In this document: piece after piece, positions 1 to 8,221 of the stretch
How the letters are laid out: each line of letters opens with the position of its first letter
How positions within the stretch are numbered: position 1 is the first letter of the stretch
NCBI RefSeq assembly: GCF_048537545.1
Contig: NZ_CP183218.1
Strand: one strand, 5' to 3'
DNA length: 64,000 nt
DNA from: Chania fonticola_B
GTDB taxonomy: Bacteria; Pseudomonadota; Gammaproteobacteria; Enterobacterales; Enterobacteriaceae
Notes under the pieces: model-generated
Databases searched by the model: none
What the model saw: the letters and a program-made list of their open reading frames with translations, nothing else
Told to the model about the DNA's origin: nothing
Position numbers and translations under genes: made by a program

Positions 1-332
1 TGATAAATAAAATCGGCACCCAGTTTCAGTGCGCCAGAGCCACCCACACTTTGTACCGTAGCAATACGGTCCGCCGGTTCACCAAACAGCAGCGTCTGGA
101 TCTGGCGGGCAAACAGTGCAGAACCTTCGATTGGCGGGTAAGTATGTGGCCGCTGTTGTTCCAGTAAACGCTGTTCGGCAATATGTACGGCCTGCATCAA
201 GGGAATATTACCCTGATGGTCGTAATACAGGCCTATACCCAAGTTAACCTTTTGCGGATTAGCATCCTGCATATAGGCTTCCATCAGTGACATAATAGGA
301 TCGGGCGTTGACGGGGTAATATGTGCGAACAT
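1..332 (-). CDS. TyrB/AspC-like aromatic or aspartate aminotransferase, N-terminal part
   Basis: The first 110 residues of a class I PLP-dependent aminotransferase are present; the rest lies outside the window. The N-terminus has the family pattern seen in E. coli TyrB and AspC: a DPI element near residue 10, then VNLGIGLYY, then the TYPPIEG segment and a VGGSGALKLGADF stretch that shapes the cofactor pocket. The GLYY and GGSGALK details look closer to TyrB than to AspC. The start ATG at 332 fits the family. It lies 62 bases after ridA on the same strand, so the hydrolase, ridA and this gene probably form one operon. The catalytic lysine is beyond the window and was not seen. Confidence 0.85.
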   Translation of the reverse strand, partial: MFAHITPSTPDPIMSLMEAYMQDANPQKVNLGIGLYYDHQGNIPLMQAVHIAEQRLLEQQRPHTYPPIEGSALFARQIQTLLFGEPADRIATVQSVGGSGALKLGADFIY

Positions 333-394
333 AGATTATCCTTAACTCATTATGTAATGAATCAGCAGGTGAATATTATTTTATGAAGATTTAA

Positions 395-766
395 TTACGC
401 TGTGGCGCTAACGGTGATTTCTATTTTCATTCCTGGCACCACCAATTTATCAACAATCACCGTTGAGCGGTTGGGATACGGATAATTAAAATACTGTTGA
501 TAGATTTTATCGAGCAGTTTAACATCATTAACATCGGTAAGATAAACAATAACCTGTAATACATTATCGCTATGGCTATTGGCGGCCTTCAGCGTGGTGG
601 CTAAATTATCAAACGTCAGCGTAATTTGTTTTTCCGGATCGCCGGTTTCAATAGTGCCATCCTGGCGGACCGGGCCATGGGCGGTGAATAACATCCCGCC
701 GCCTTTGGTCGCCCAGGAAAAAGGTTGCCCGATCTCCGGCAGGCCGGTTTCAATGACTGTGCGCAT
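395..766 (-). CDS. RidA family (YjgF/UK114) enamine/imine deaminase
   Basis: This 123-residue protein has the length and order of the RidA family, which hydrolyses reactive enamine/imine intermediates released by PLP enzymes. Visible features are the N-terminal IGQPFSWA segment, the central LTFDNLATTLKAANS helix, the VIVYLTDV strand and the conserved YPNRSTVIVDKLVVPG stretch carrying the arginine that binds the carboxylate. The start at 766 is chosen over longer options because it has GGAGAG just upstream and gives the normal family length. It overlaps the end of the upstream hydrolase gene by 17 bases. Its position beside an aminotransferase fits a role in clearing imine products; the actual substrate is not known. 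Confidence 0.88.
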   Translation of the reverse strand: MRTVIETGLPEIGQPFSWATKGGGMLFTAHGPVRQDGTIETGDPEKQITLTFDNLATTLKAANSHSDNVLQVIVYLTDVNDVKLLDKIYQQYFNYPYPNRSTVIVDKLVVPGMKIEITVSATA

Positions 767-1565
767 CAAGATACTCTCCATCGGTAAGCAGGAAACGGTG
801 CAGAGCGCCATCGGCGGCAAAGACCGCATCCAGCACGCTGTAATGATTAGCACCGGGGAGCGCATAACGGCTAACCGGCAGCCCCCGCGCCCGCAATGCG
901 GAATAATAATAAAGCGATTGCCCAATCAGCTCCGGCAGTTCCGCCGCGCCGTAAAACAGCACCATGGGCTTCAAAGATAGCGGTATATTACGCGCCGGGC
1001 TTAAGGCCTCTATCTGCTGGGTGGTCAGCTTTAGCTGCTGGTTTACGTAGCTCGCCAGCAGCGGCTGTAACTCAAAAATGCCGCTGATGGGAAACACCGC
1101 CTGCACTCGCGGATGGTGTTGCCAATACGCAGCCAAATGTCCACCGGCAGAATGACCCGTGAGATAAACCGGTTTATCGCCACGCGGCTTCAGCCGCCGC
1201 TCGATGGCATCCAGCGCGCCCCCAATTTGCTGACAAATATCGGCCAAGTTAGCCGCTGGCGCCAGGGTATATTCCACCAGTACCACATCAAAACCTAATG
1301 ACAATGGCATGCTTGCAATAAAAGCAAAATCCTGCTTATCACAAAACTGCCAATAGCCGCCGTGAATAAATATTATCGTGCCTTTATATTCTTCAGTTGA
1401 ATAAAACCAGTCAAAAACTTCACGCGGCGCATCCCCATAAGCCATATTCAACTCATGGCGTTGCTGTTGGTAAACTCGCTGACTGCGTGATTGAAATGAG
1501 AGCAGGATCTCGTTTTCATCAGCCACCGTCGTTGCGTTATCGTAACTGCCCGCTAAAAGTTTCAT
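750..1565 (-). CDS. alpha/beta hydrolase, kynurenine formamidase (arylformamidase)-like
   Basis: A 271-residue alpha/beta hydrolase without a signal peptide. It has the oxyanion-hole motif HGGYW at residues 68-72, the nucleophile elbow GHSAGG at 137-142 (Ser139) and a C-terminal GANHYS with the likely catalytic His near 241. HGGYW instead of plain HGGG is typical of the arylformamidase/kynurenine formamidase subgroup. Its 3' end overlaps ridA, and an aromatic-type aminotransferase gene follows. This suggests aromatic amino acid or tryptophan-derived compound turnover, but no kynureninase or dioxygenase is seen nearby, so a general esterase role remains possible. Confidence 0.75.
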   Translation of the reverse strand: MKLLAGSYDNATTVADENEILLSFQSRSQRVYQQQRHELNMAYGDAPREVFDWFYSTEEYKGTIIFIHGGYWQFCDKQDFAFIASMPLSLGFDVVLVEYTLAPAANLADICQQIGGALDAIERRLKPRGDKPVYLTGHSAGGHLAAYWQHHPRVQAVFPISGIFELQPLLASYVNQQLKLTTQQIEALSPARNIPLSLKPMVLFYGAAELPELIGQSLYYYSALRARGLPVSRYALPGANHYSVLDAVFAADGALHRFLLTDGEYLDAHSH

Positions 1566-1769
1566 ATATTAAACTTTGTTTATTATTTAAGATGTGAGTT
1601 AACTATTAGCAACATGTTAAAATATTGTCAAGACAGCGCATACGGCAATGCGTGTTCGGCGAGATAAATTTATTTTTTCCGGCAATAAGTTTCACTGGTT
1701 AAACATTTAGAGGTTATTTTAAAGTTTCATCCATGAAACTCGAAAATAAATTGAGGATAAAGGATAAGT

Positions 1770-1793
1770 GGGCGCAGCATGCCTCGCCCCTAC
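1770..1793. repeat. REP-type palindrome at the end of a LysR gene
   Basis: A short imperfect palindrome with GGGCGCAGCATGC on one arm and GCCCCTAC on the other. Closely related palindromes occur at 10595-10618 and 60656-60682. The LysR gene's TAG stop lies inside it. Confidence 0.6.
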
Positions 1794-2695
1794 GGGCGAG
1801 CCGGTTGTATTTGCGCAATTTGGCTGAGGTGCTGATAAGCGTAATCCCAAAAGGTACGCACCTTCAGCGGCATGTATTGCACATTATTCGCCACCAGTTG
1901 CACCGGCACTGGCATGGGCTCGTAGGCGGCCAGCAGCCGCACCAGCGTACCATTGGCCAGATCGTCCGCCACCTGATAAGACAGTAGCCTTGCGATCCCC
2001 TTGCCTGCCCGCACCGCCAACAGTTGAGTTTCCACCTCGTTCAACAACAAGCGCGGCGTCAAACGTACTCGCTCACCGTTTTCGTCAGGCCCAAAGCGCC
2101 ATTCACCTGACGTCGGACGTAAAGTGCCGACAATAGTGTCATGATCGCTCAACTGCGCCGGTTCCAGCGGCTCCCCTCGTTGCGCCAGATAGGCTGGGCT
2201 AGCCACGGTGATGCGTGTCACCTCTCCAAGCTTACGCGCCACCTTGGAGGAATCCTGCAAATGCCCGATGCGCACCGCCACATCCAGCCCTTCATCGATC
2301 AGCTCCAGATTGCGGTCATTTAACTGCATGTCGATGTGGATTTGCGGGTAACGTTCGAGAAAAGCCATCACCATCGGTGCCACATGCTTGCGCCCAAACT
2401 GTACCGGCGAAGTAATACGCAGCAGTCCGCTCAGTTGAGCCTCTGCGGTATCCATTACCGCACCTTGATAGTCATGCAACAGAGCACGCGCGCGTTCGGC
2501 TAAACGCAAACCGGCCTCCGTAGGTGCCAGACGCCGGGTAGTGCGTTCCACCAGCCGCGCCCCCAACCGCTGCTCCAAAGCAGCGATAGCTCGGGTTACC
2601 GCCGGAGCGGAACGGCGCAGCTTGCGGGCCGCACCGGCCAAACTCCCCTGCTGGATCACCGCCACAAAAATCGCCAACTCGTCCAAACGATCCAT
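1790..2695 (-). CDS. LysR-family transcriptional regulator
   Basis: A 301-residue LysR-type regulator. The N-terminal winged helix-turn-helix starts MDRLDELAIFVAVIQQGSL and contains the AARKLRRSAPAVTRAIAALE recognition segment. The effector-binding domain follows, with PVQFGRKHVAPMVMAFLERYP near residue 95. It is divergent from the GST/PPOX gene pair, with a 101-base shared promoter region, so it most likely controls those genes and itself. Its TAG stop falls inside a REP-type palindrome, so the last few residues may have been set by that element. The inducer cannot be read from sequence. Confidence 0.88.
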   Translation of the reverse strand: MDRLDELAIFVAVIQQGSLAGAARKLRRSAPAVTRAIAALEQRLGARLVERTTRRLAPTEAGLRLAERARALLHDYQGAVMDTAEAQLSGLLRITSPVQFGRKHVAPMVMAFLERYPQIHIDMQLNDRNLELIDEGLDVAVRIGHLQDSSKVARKLGEVTRITVASPAYLAQRGEPLEPAQLSDHDTIVGTLRPTSGEWRFGPDENGERVRLTPRLLLNEVETQLLAVRAGKGIARLLSYQVADDLANGTLVRLLAAYEPMPVPVQLVANNVQYMPLKVRTFWDYAYQHLSQIAQIQPARP

Positions 2696-2796
2696 AGATT
2701 ATTCCGCCAAGTGAAATTATCAATTGCCATCTTCCCGGATACCCATCATCTGGCGCAAGAGTATTCTGGTCAGCAAGACCATAAAGGAGACTCACC

Positions 2797-3423
2797 ATGC
2801 AAACGTTGAAACTATACGGCACTCCGGCCTCTGGCCATTGCCACCGCGTCGAGTTGCTATTGCGGATGCTAGATCTGCCTTATGAGTATTGCGAAGCCCC
2901 GGCCACGGTGCGCCGCAGCGAGGCGTTCCTGAGGCTTAATCCCGTTGGACAAATCCCGGTATTGCTGGCCGATGAGCAGGTATTGAGCGACAGCAACGCC
3001 ATCATGGTGTACCTGGTCAAACGCTATGCGCCGGATAGCCACTGGTTGCCAGAAGATCCGTTGGCAGCAGCCCAAGTTCAAGCCTGGCTTTCCAAAGCGG
3101 CCGGAGAGGTGCGCTATGGCCCCGCATCCTGTCGGATGGTGGTGCAATTTTCTGCGCCAGAGAACTACCCGTCTGCACAAGCCATCGGCGCACGCTTTCT
3201 ACCCCAGTTAGAGCAACATTTGGCAGAACGCGAGTTTTTGGCAACGTCTTTGCCAACGATTGCCGATCTGGCCTGTTACAGCTACGTGGCGGCCGCCCCA
3301 GAAGGTGGACTTTCCCTCAAGTCCTTCCCGGCAATCCAGCGTTGGCTAGATCGTATTGCCGCGCTACCCGGGTTCTTCCCCATGCCTGCGTTACCCCTGC
3401 CTGACCAGGCTGTAGGCCAATAA
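2797..3423 (+). CDS. glutathione S-transferase family protein
   Basis: A 208-residue cytosolic GST. The N-terminal thioredoxin-like domain begins MQTLKLYGTPASGHCHRVE, with the Ser/Cys region near the glutathione site, then NPVGQIPVL (cis-proline loop) and LSDSNAIMVYL, which contains the Ser that contacts the glutamyl group. The all-helical C-terminal domain has the TIADLACYSY N-capping motif. AAAGGAG precedes the start at a good distance. One base separates its stop from the next gene, so the two are co-transcribed and divergent from a LysR regulator, suggesting an inducible detoxification unit. Confidence 0.9.
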   Translation: MQTLKLYGTPASGHCHRVELLLRMLDLPYEYCEAPATVRRSEAFLRLNPVGQIPVLLADEQVLSDSNAIMVYLVKRYAPDSHWLPEDPLAAAQVQAWLSKAAGEVRYGPASCRMVVQFSAPENYPSAQAIGARFLPQLEQHLAEREFLATSLPTIADLACYSYVAAAPEGGLSLKSFPAIQRWLDRIAALPGFFPMPALPLPDQAVGQ

Positions 3424-3424
3424 C

Positions 3425-4348
3425 ATGTCTCCCTCCATGTTTCATCCCGATGAGCAGTTGGCGCAGGATCTGGCCGGTTTTGATGCGGTGAGCGGGAATA
3501 TCTATACCGCCATGCCCGATCAACATCGCGAGTTCTTCGCTCACCTGCCCTACCTGTTTGTTGCCACACTGGATGAGCGGCAGTGGCCGGTTGCTACGGT
3601 GTTCAGTGGGCCTGCCGGCTTTTTGCGCTCGCCAGATGAAGCACATTTGCGGATCGTTTCGCCACGCCGGGCGGACGATCCTGCTCAGGCAGCGCTCTAT
3701 CCCGGCCAACCCGTCGGCGCATTAGGATTAGATTTCAGTAACCGCAGGCGCAACCGGGTTAACGGCATCATTAGCCGCACGGATAAAAACCGCGTGGAGA
3801 TTACGGTGCAACAAAGCTTTGGCAACTGCCCACAGTACATTCAACGGCGAGAGCTGTTCACCGATCCGAGCGTTGCCGCACCCATTGAGCAGTTGAGTTC
3901 GTTAGACGATCAGGCCCGGCAGTTGATCCAACAGGCGGATACCTGCTTTGTGGCCAGCTATGCCCACGGTGATTCAGCGCAAGGTGGCGTGGATATCTCG
4001 CATCGCGGCGGTAAGCCTGGGTTCATCCATCTGGCTGGAGAAACCCTGTGGATACCGGATTTTCGCGGCAACCGTTATATGAATACGCTAGGAAACCTGC
4101 TGGCACAGCCGAGGGCGGCGCTGTTATTTATCGATTTTGCACACGGGGACATTCTACATTTGCAAGGGGAAACCCAGATCTTATGGCAGGCGGAAAACGA
4201 GGCCGTCGAAGGAGCCGAGCGCTACTGGCGATTTGATATCACCAGTGCATGGCGTTTTCGCCAGGCACTGGGCTGGCGCGGCAGAAACGTTGAGTTCTCT
4301 CCGGCAACGTTACGCACGGGTATTTGGCAAAATCACGCAGAAAGCTAA
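3425..4348 (+). CDS. PPOX-class (pyridoxamine 5'-phosphate oxidase-like) flavin-binding protein
   Basis: A 307-residue protein with two split-barrel halves. It has FLFVATLDE-like and ATVFSGPAGFL segments in the first half, a characteristic SFGNCPQYIQRR motif near residues 135-146, and a second half with CFVASYAHG, VDISHRGGKPGFI and RGNRYMNTLGNL. These are usual signs of the PPOX-type FMN-binding superfamily. No C-terminal ferredoxin domain is present. It follows the GST gene by one base and probably works in the same stress or detoxification response. The substrate is unknown. Confidence 0.8.
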   Translation: MSPSMFHPDEQLAQDLAGFDAVSGNIYTAMPDQHREFFAHLPYLFVATLDERQWPVATVFSGPAGFLRSPDEAHLRIVSPRRADDPAQAALYPGQPVGALGLDFSNRRRNRVNGIISRTDKNRVEITVQQSFGNCPQYIQRRELFTDPSVAAPIEQLSSLDDQARQLIQQADTCFVASYAHGDSAQGGVDISHRGGKPGFIHLAGETLWIPDFRGNRYMNTLGNLLAQPRAALLFIDFAHGDILHLQGETQILWQAENEAVEGAERYWRFDITSAWRFRQALGWRGRNVEFSPATLRTGIWQNHAES

Positions 4349-4520
4349 ACGGTCGCGCATGCTCGCCCTATCCCCATTCAGCAACATTGCCACGCTGTCA
4401 TCAATCTGCACAGCAGGATCTATTTTTGCTAGCTAGCGCCATTTTAAATAAATCCACGCTGGGTTACAGTGAAAGTGGAGAAGCCCTCCAGTGTACAGTT
4501 TGACTCAAAGGAGCTTGAGT

Positions 4521-4745
4521 ATGTTTCCAGAATACCGTGAGTTAATATCGCACCTGAAATCAAGCCATCCCCGCTTCCAGTCATTGTTTGATAAGCACAA
4601 CCAACTCGACCACCAAATCTCCAGGTTAGAAGGGCCTGCAGGCAACGGCTACTCTGACGAGGTGGTTCGCTTGAAAAAAGAGAAGCTACATATCAAGGAT
4701 GAGTTACACAAAATACTAAAGGCAGAGGAAGCCGCGGCCAAGTAG
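4521..4745 (+). CDS. ydcH: YdcH family (DUF465) small coiled-coil protein
   Basis: A 74-residue, highly charged helical protein matching E. coli YdcH in length and pattern: MFPEYRELI at the start, a LFDKHNQLDHQI segment and a VVRLKKEKLHIKDEL coiled coil. The start at 4521 has AAGGAG about eight bases upstream. An in-frame ATG at 4491 would add ten residues with no ribosome binding site. It stands alone, with a GC-rich hairpin shortly after its stop (near 4751-4785). Its function is not established. Confidence 0.82.
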   Translation: MFPEYRELISHLKSSHPRFQSLFDKHNQLDHQISRLEGPAGNGYSDEVVRLKKEKLHIKDELHKILKAEEAAAK

Positions 4746-5063
4746 CGCATGCCGATCCCCGCGCTACTGCGGGGATCACCGCTTGAGCGCCATTAAACCC
4801 ATTGGTATAAAATTGCTTATTTATCGTTTCCATTCCATTCTTCGGGACGTTGGTCACAGACAAAGTTAAGCGTAAGTGATTGAATAGTAGCGCAGAGCAA
4901 GGTTTTAATCCGCATAGCGGGTAGCCTTGAGACGGTTTGCAAGGCCGTCGCGTTCAGCCACTCCGGCAGCTCTGCGTGAAACGCTTGCTATAGTGCCCCC
5001 TTTTGCGGCATGTTGACATTATCAGCCCCAGCCGAATGTTCCAGTGACCCTTAGAGCAACGCA
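4746..5063. other. gap between ydcH and mtfA
   Basis: This 318-base gap holds a GC-rich inverted repeat just after ydcH and a degenerate tRNA-Ser on the minus strand (4892-4975). The rest has no recognised gene. The upstream region of mtfA must lie within about 4980-5063. Confidence 0.6.
4892..4975 (-). pseudogene. serU: degenerate tRNA-Ser (serU relic) with UGC in the anticodon position
   Basis: Read on the minus strand, the first two thirds match E. coli tRNA-Ser(CGA): a seven-pair acceptor stem GCAGAGC/GCTCTGC, the D region TGCCGGAGTGGCTGAACG, and an anticodon arm. The 3' flank starts G-CTA, one base from the G-CCA of intact genes. The T arm is broken: its loop reads TTAAAAC instead of TTCRANY and its stem pairs poorly. 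The seven-base anticodon loop CTTGCAA places TGC at 34-36, with a C31-A39 mismatch. In E. coli serU lies at exactly this place, divergent from mtfA, which supports the identity. It is probably no longer functional. Confidence 0.6.
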
Positions 5064-5852
5064 ATGATTAAATGGCCGTGGAAAGCAAATCAAGCGCAGG
5101 CGGAAACGTTTGCCGACTGGCAGGAAGCCCTGTCCATTCCCCTGCTCTCACCTTTGGATGAGCAAGAGCAGCGGCGTTTGGTGGCGGTTGCCAGCCAGAT
5201 TTTGCAAAATAAACGCATCGTGCCTTTACAAGGGTTGGAACTGACATCCCTGATGCAGGCGCGTATTGCCCTGCTGTTTGCGTTGCCGGTCATGGAACTG
5301 GGAGCAGAATGCCTGGACGGTTTTAACGAAGTCCTGCTCTACCCAACCCCGTTCGTGGTGGAAGATGAATGGCAGGATGATATTGGTCTGGTGCATTCCG
5401 GGCCGGTGGTACAAGCGGGCCAAAGCTGGGAACAGGGGCCTATCGTGCTCAACTGGCTAGACGTGCAAGACTCCTTCGACCTTTCCGGTTTCAACCTAGT
5501 GATCCATGAAGCGGTGCACAAGCTGGATATGCGTAATGGCGGCACCGCTACCGGCGTACCCCCAATCCCGCTGCGCGATATCGCCGCTTGGGAATACGAT
5601 TTACACGCCGCGATGGAAAACCTGCAGGATGAAATCGATATGGTGGGTGAAGAAGCAGCCAGCATGGATGCCTACGCCGCCAGCGATCCGGCAGAGTGCT
5701 TTGCCGTGCTGTCCGAGTACTTCTTCAGTGCCCCTGAACTGCTGGCCAACCGCTTTCCTGAGTTGTACGAGCATTTCTGCCGCTTCTACAAACAAAACCC
5801 ACTGGCACGTTTGCAGCGTTGGTATGCGGACAGCGAGCCACAACGGGACTGA
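5064..5852 (+). CDS. mtfA: MtfA, Mlc titration factor / zinc peptidase
   Basis: A 262-residue cytoplasmic protein with the HEAVHKLD zinc-peptidase motif near residues 150-157 (HExxH plus the downstream LD) and a further acidic cluster around DPAECFAVLSEYFF that supplies the third zinc ligand. Length and motif match E. coli MtfA (YeeI), which binds the glucose repressor Mlc and so affects ptsG expression, and has aminopeptidase activity. The neighbours, a serU relic upstream and a tRNA-Asn downstream, are the same as in E. coli. The assignment is strong. Confidence 0.93.
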   Translation: MIKWPWKANQAQAETFADWQEALSIPLLSPLDEQEQRRLVAVASQILQNKRIVPLQGLELTSLMQARIALLFALPVMELGAECLDGFNEVLLYPTPFVVEDEWQDDIGLVHSGPVVQAGQSWEQGPIVLNWLDVQDSFDLSGFNLVIHEAVHKLDMRNGGTATGVPPIPLRDIAAWEYDLHAAMENLQDEIDMVGEEAASMDAYAASDPAECFAVLSEYFFSAPELLANRFPELYEHFCRFYKQNPLARLQRWYADSEPQRD

Positions 5853-5898
5853 GTTTGCTCAGATGATGAGCTGTCGCACCCCCAGAATCAATTTTGCG

Positions 5899-5927
5899 TT
5901 GACACGATCTGCACGGCTGGATATGAT
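5899..5927 (+). promoter_or_regulatory. sigma-70 promoter of tRNA-Asn copy 1
   Basis: TTGACA at 5899-5904 and TATGAT at 5922-5927 are separated by 17 bases. A GC-rich discriminator, GCGCCCC, follows, as is usual for stringently controlled stable-RNA promoters. All three tRNA-Asn copies have this arrangement. Confidence 0.85.
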
Positions 5928-5945
5928 GCGCCCCGTTCACACAAT

Positions 5946-6021
5946 TCCTCTGTAGTTCAGTCGGTAGAACGGCGGACTGTTAATCCGTATGTCACTGGTT
6001 CGAGTCCAGTCAGAGGAGCCA
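5946..6021 (+). tRNA. asnT: tRNA-Asn (GTT), copy 1
   Basis: A 76-base tRNA identical in form to E. coli tRNA-Asn. It has the acceptor stem TCCTCTG/CAGAGGA, anticodon loop with GTT (ACTGTTAAT), the T loop TTCGAGT and an encoded CCA. It follows mtfA as asnT does in E. coli. Copies 2 and 3 at 17409 and 51946 have the same sequence. Confidence 0.98.
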
Positions 6022-6030
6022 TATTTAGAA

Positions 6031-6061
6031 AAGCCCGCTTAGGCAACTAAGCGGGCTTTTT
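6031..6061 (+). terminator. rho-independent terminator of tRNA-Asn copy 1
   Basis: An 11-pair stem AAGCCCGCTTA / TAAGCGGGCTT with a six-base loop is followed by a T run. The same terminator follows copy 2. Confidence 0.93.
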
Positions 6062-6152
6062 GCTTTTTCATTGGCCCCCAGAGCCCCCGCTACCGATCAA
6101 TCTAGTCAGCCCCCTCACTTGACTTATTTTGTCTAATTTGTATTTTAAGGAC

Positions 6153-7133
6153 ATGCACACCTTTTTGATTATCGTCCCCGAAGGGGGCATGTTATTCGAG
6201 CCTACGGGCATTGCCGATATCCTGATGCAAGCCAACCGCTTGAGGCCGACGGATGCCGCGCATCCACCTTATCAGGTGTCGATTGCCACGACCCAGGCGC
6301 ACCGCGTGATCCATGGGGGGTCGGGGCTAAATCTGCTGGCCGATCACCGTCTGATTGACCTTGATCCCACCCTGCCGCTTGACACCATTATGATCACCGG
6401 CAAAGGTATGAGCGTTGAGGAAAGCGATATCGTCGTCAATTGGCTGCGTCAGGCTGCGCCGTATGCGCGGCGGATCGTATCGATTTGCGGCGGTGCGTGG
6501 CTATTGGCTCAGGCCGATCTGCTTGATGGCCGCCGTGCCACCACGCACTGGCGGCTCCTGGAAGCGATGCAAGCTCAATTCCCCAGTGTCCACGTTGAGA
6601 AAGGCCCGATTTATCTTCAGGACGGCAACATCTGGACCTCCGCTGGCGTCAGTTCGGGCTTCGACCTCACGCTGGCTTTAGTGGAAGACGATCACAGCTT
6701 CACGTTAGCGCGCGATGTCGCCCAAGACTTGGTGATGTTCCTGCGCCGCCCCGGAGGACAGTCTCAGTTCAGCCGTTTTCTGCTCAGCCAAGCCAGCTCG
6801 CCTGGCCCAATTCGTGACCTGCAAACGTGGATACTGCAAAATCTGTCCGGCGATTTATCTGTTGAAAGGTTGGCGGAGCACGTGGCCATGAGCCCAAGGA
6901 ATTTTACCCGCGTTTTCACCCGTGAAACCGGGATCAGCCCCGCCAAGTATGTGGAAGAAGTCCGCCTCGACGTAGCACGGCAACACCTGGAACAAAGCTC
7001 GGATAAGCTTGAACAAATCGCTACCGCCACGGGTTTTGGCAACAGCCTCAACCTGCGTCGCGTATTTGAAAGAAATTTACAACTCACACCCTCAGATTAT
7101 CGAGAGCGTTTTCACGCTCGCACTATGTCCTAA
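6153..7133 (+). CDS. GlxA-family regulator: DJ-1/PfpI-like domain plus AraC DNA-binding domain
   Basis: A cytoplasmic regulator of about 326 residues. The N-terminal domain begins TFLIIVPEGGMLFEPTGIAD and contains VSICGGAWLLAQADLLDGRRATTHW, the nucleophile-elbow region of DJ-1/PfpI-like amidase folds. The C-terminal 100 residues form the double helix-turn-helix of AraC regulators (LSVERLAEHVAMSPRNFTRVF, then IATATGFGNSLNLRRVF). The ATG at 6153 is chosen because AAGG lies just upstream; a TTG at 6129 would add eight residues but has no ribosome binding site. The next gene, a GAPDH, is 77 bases downstream on the same strand and could be its target or operon partner. Confidence 0.85.
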   Translation: MHTFLIIVPEGGMLFEPTGIADILMQANRLRPTDAAHPPYQVSIATTQAHRVIHGGSGLNLLADHRLIDLDPTLPLDTIMITGKGMSVEESDIVVNWLRQAAPYARRIVSICGGAWLLAQADLLDGRRATTHWRLLEAMQAQFPSVHVEKGPIYLQDGNIWTSAGVSSGFDLTLALVEDDHSFTLARDVAQDLVMFLRRPGGQSQFSRFLLSQASSPGPIRDLQTWILQNLSGDLSVERLAEHVAMSPRNFTRVFTRETGISPAKYVEEVRLDVARQHLEQSSDKLEQIATATGFGNSLNLRRVFERNLQLTPSDYRERFHARTMS

Positions 7134-7210
7134 ATTGATTGTTATTTGTCATTTACGCCAAATGATCCACGCACTATTTTGGAACCAGATAACTCACCTA
7201 GGAGCACATC

Positions 7211-8221
7211 ATGGTCAAAGTAGGCATTAATGGGTTTGGTCGCATTGGCAGAAACGTACTGCGCGCCGCGCTGGGTCGCAATGACTTTCAGGTGGTGGCA
7301 ATCAATGACCTGACCGACAGCAAAACCCTGGCTCATCTTCTGAAATACGACTCGCTGCAGGGCACCTTGGCCGCCAGTGTTGAAGCCTCTGAAGGGCAGT
7401 TATTGGTGGATGGTAAAACCATTCACGTCTTCTCCGAACGCGATCCGGGCGCAATTGCGTGGAGCAGCGTGGGGGTTGATTTAGTTATCGAAGCCACCGG
7501 ATTCTTCACCGACAAAGCCAAAGCTGAAGTACATATCACCAAGGGCGGCGCAAAGCGGGTGATTTTATCTGCGCCCGGTAAAGACGATGACATCACGGTC
7601 GTGATGGGCGTCAATCATGAGAAATACGATCCCGCCTTGCATAAAGTGGTCAGCAACGGCAGCTGTACGACTAACGGTTTAGCACCAGCAGCGCTGGTTC
7701 TGCACCAAAGCTTCGGTATTGAACATGGTTTGATGAACACCACCCATGCCTATACCAACAGCCAGGCCCTGCACGATCAACCGGAAAAAGATCTGCGCGG
7801 AGCCCGTTCCGCTGCGCTTTCTATCGTGCCTTATTCTAGCGGTGCGGCTAAAGCGCTCGGTAAAGTGATCCCGGAGTTGGACGGACGCCTGACCGGCTAT
7901 TCACTGCGCGTACCTGTGCCCGTGGTGTCTATTGTTGATCTGACCGTCACGCTCAAACGTGATGTGACGGTAGAAGAAGTGAACGCGGCATTTCGCAAAG
8001 CGGCAACCTCAGGCCCCTTACAAGATATCTTGGGCTACAGCGATGAGCCTTTGGTATCGAGCGATTATCAGGGTGACCCACGTTCATCAATTATCGACGG
8101 GCTGTCTACGCTGGTCATCGGCGGCAATCTGGTGAAGATCCTCGCATGGTACGACAACGAATGGGCTTTCTCTCATCGTCTGGTTGATCTGGCTGTTTTG
8201 ATGGACCAACGCGGTTTGTAA
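7211..8221 (+). CDS. type I glyceraldehyde-3-phosphate dehydrogenase (probable second copy)
   Basis: A 336-residue GAPDH. The Rossmann motif GINGFGRIGR lies at residues 6-15, the adenine-site INDLTD at 31-36 has an Asp as in NAD-using enzymes, the catalytic Cys is at 152 in SNGSCTTNGLAP and its His partner is at about 179 (TTHAYT). The C-terminal WYDNEW signature is present. The usual second cysteine (CTTNC) is replaced by Gly. The divergence from the highly conserved enterobacterial GapA sequence suggests a paralogue with a special role. The neighbouring GlxA-type regulator suggests conditional expression. AGGAGCACATC precedes the start. Confidence 0.88.
   Translation: MVKVGINGFGRIGRNVLRAALGRNDFQVVAINDLTDSKTLAHLLKYDSLQGTLAASVEASEGQLLVDGKTIHVFSERDPGAIAWSSVGVDLVIEATGFFTDKAKAEVHITKGGAKRVILSAPGKDDDITVVMGVNHEKYDPALHKVVSNGSCTTNGLAPAALVLHQSFGIEHGLMNTTHAYTNSQALHDQPEKDLRGARSAALSIVPYSSGAAKALGKVIPELDGRLTGYSLRVPVPVVSIVDLTVTLKRDVTVEEVNAAFRKAATSGPLQDILGYSDEPLVSSDYQGDPRSSIIDGLSTLVIGGNLVKILAWYDNEWAFSHRLVDLAVLMDQRGL

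Noticed and set aside
4498..4520. Longer YdcH start at 4491
   Set aside because: No ribosome site before it; the start at 4521 has AAGGAG and gives the standard 74 residues.
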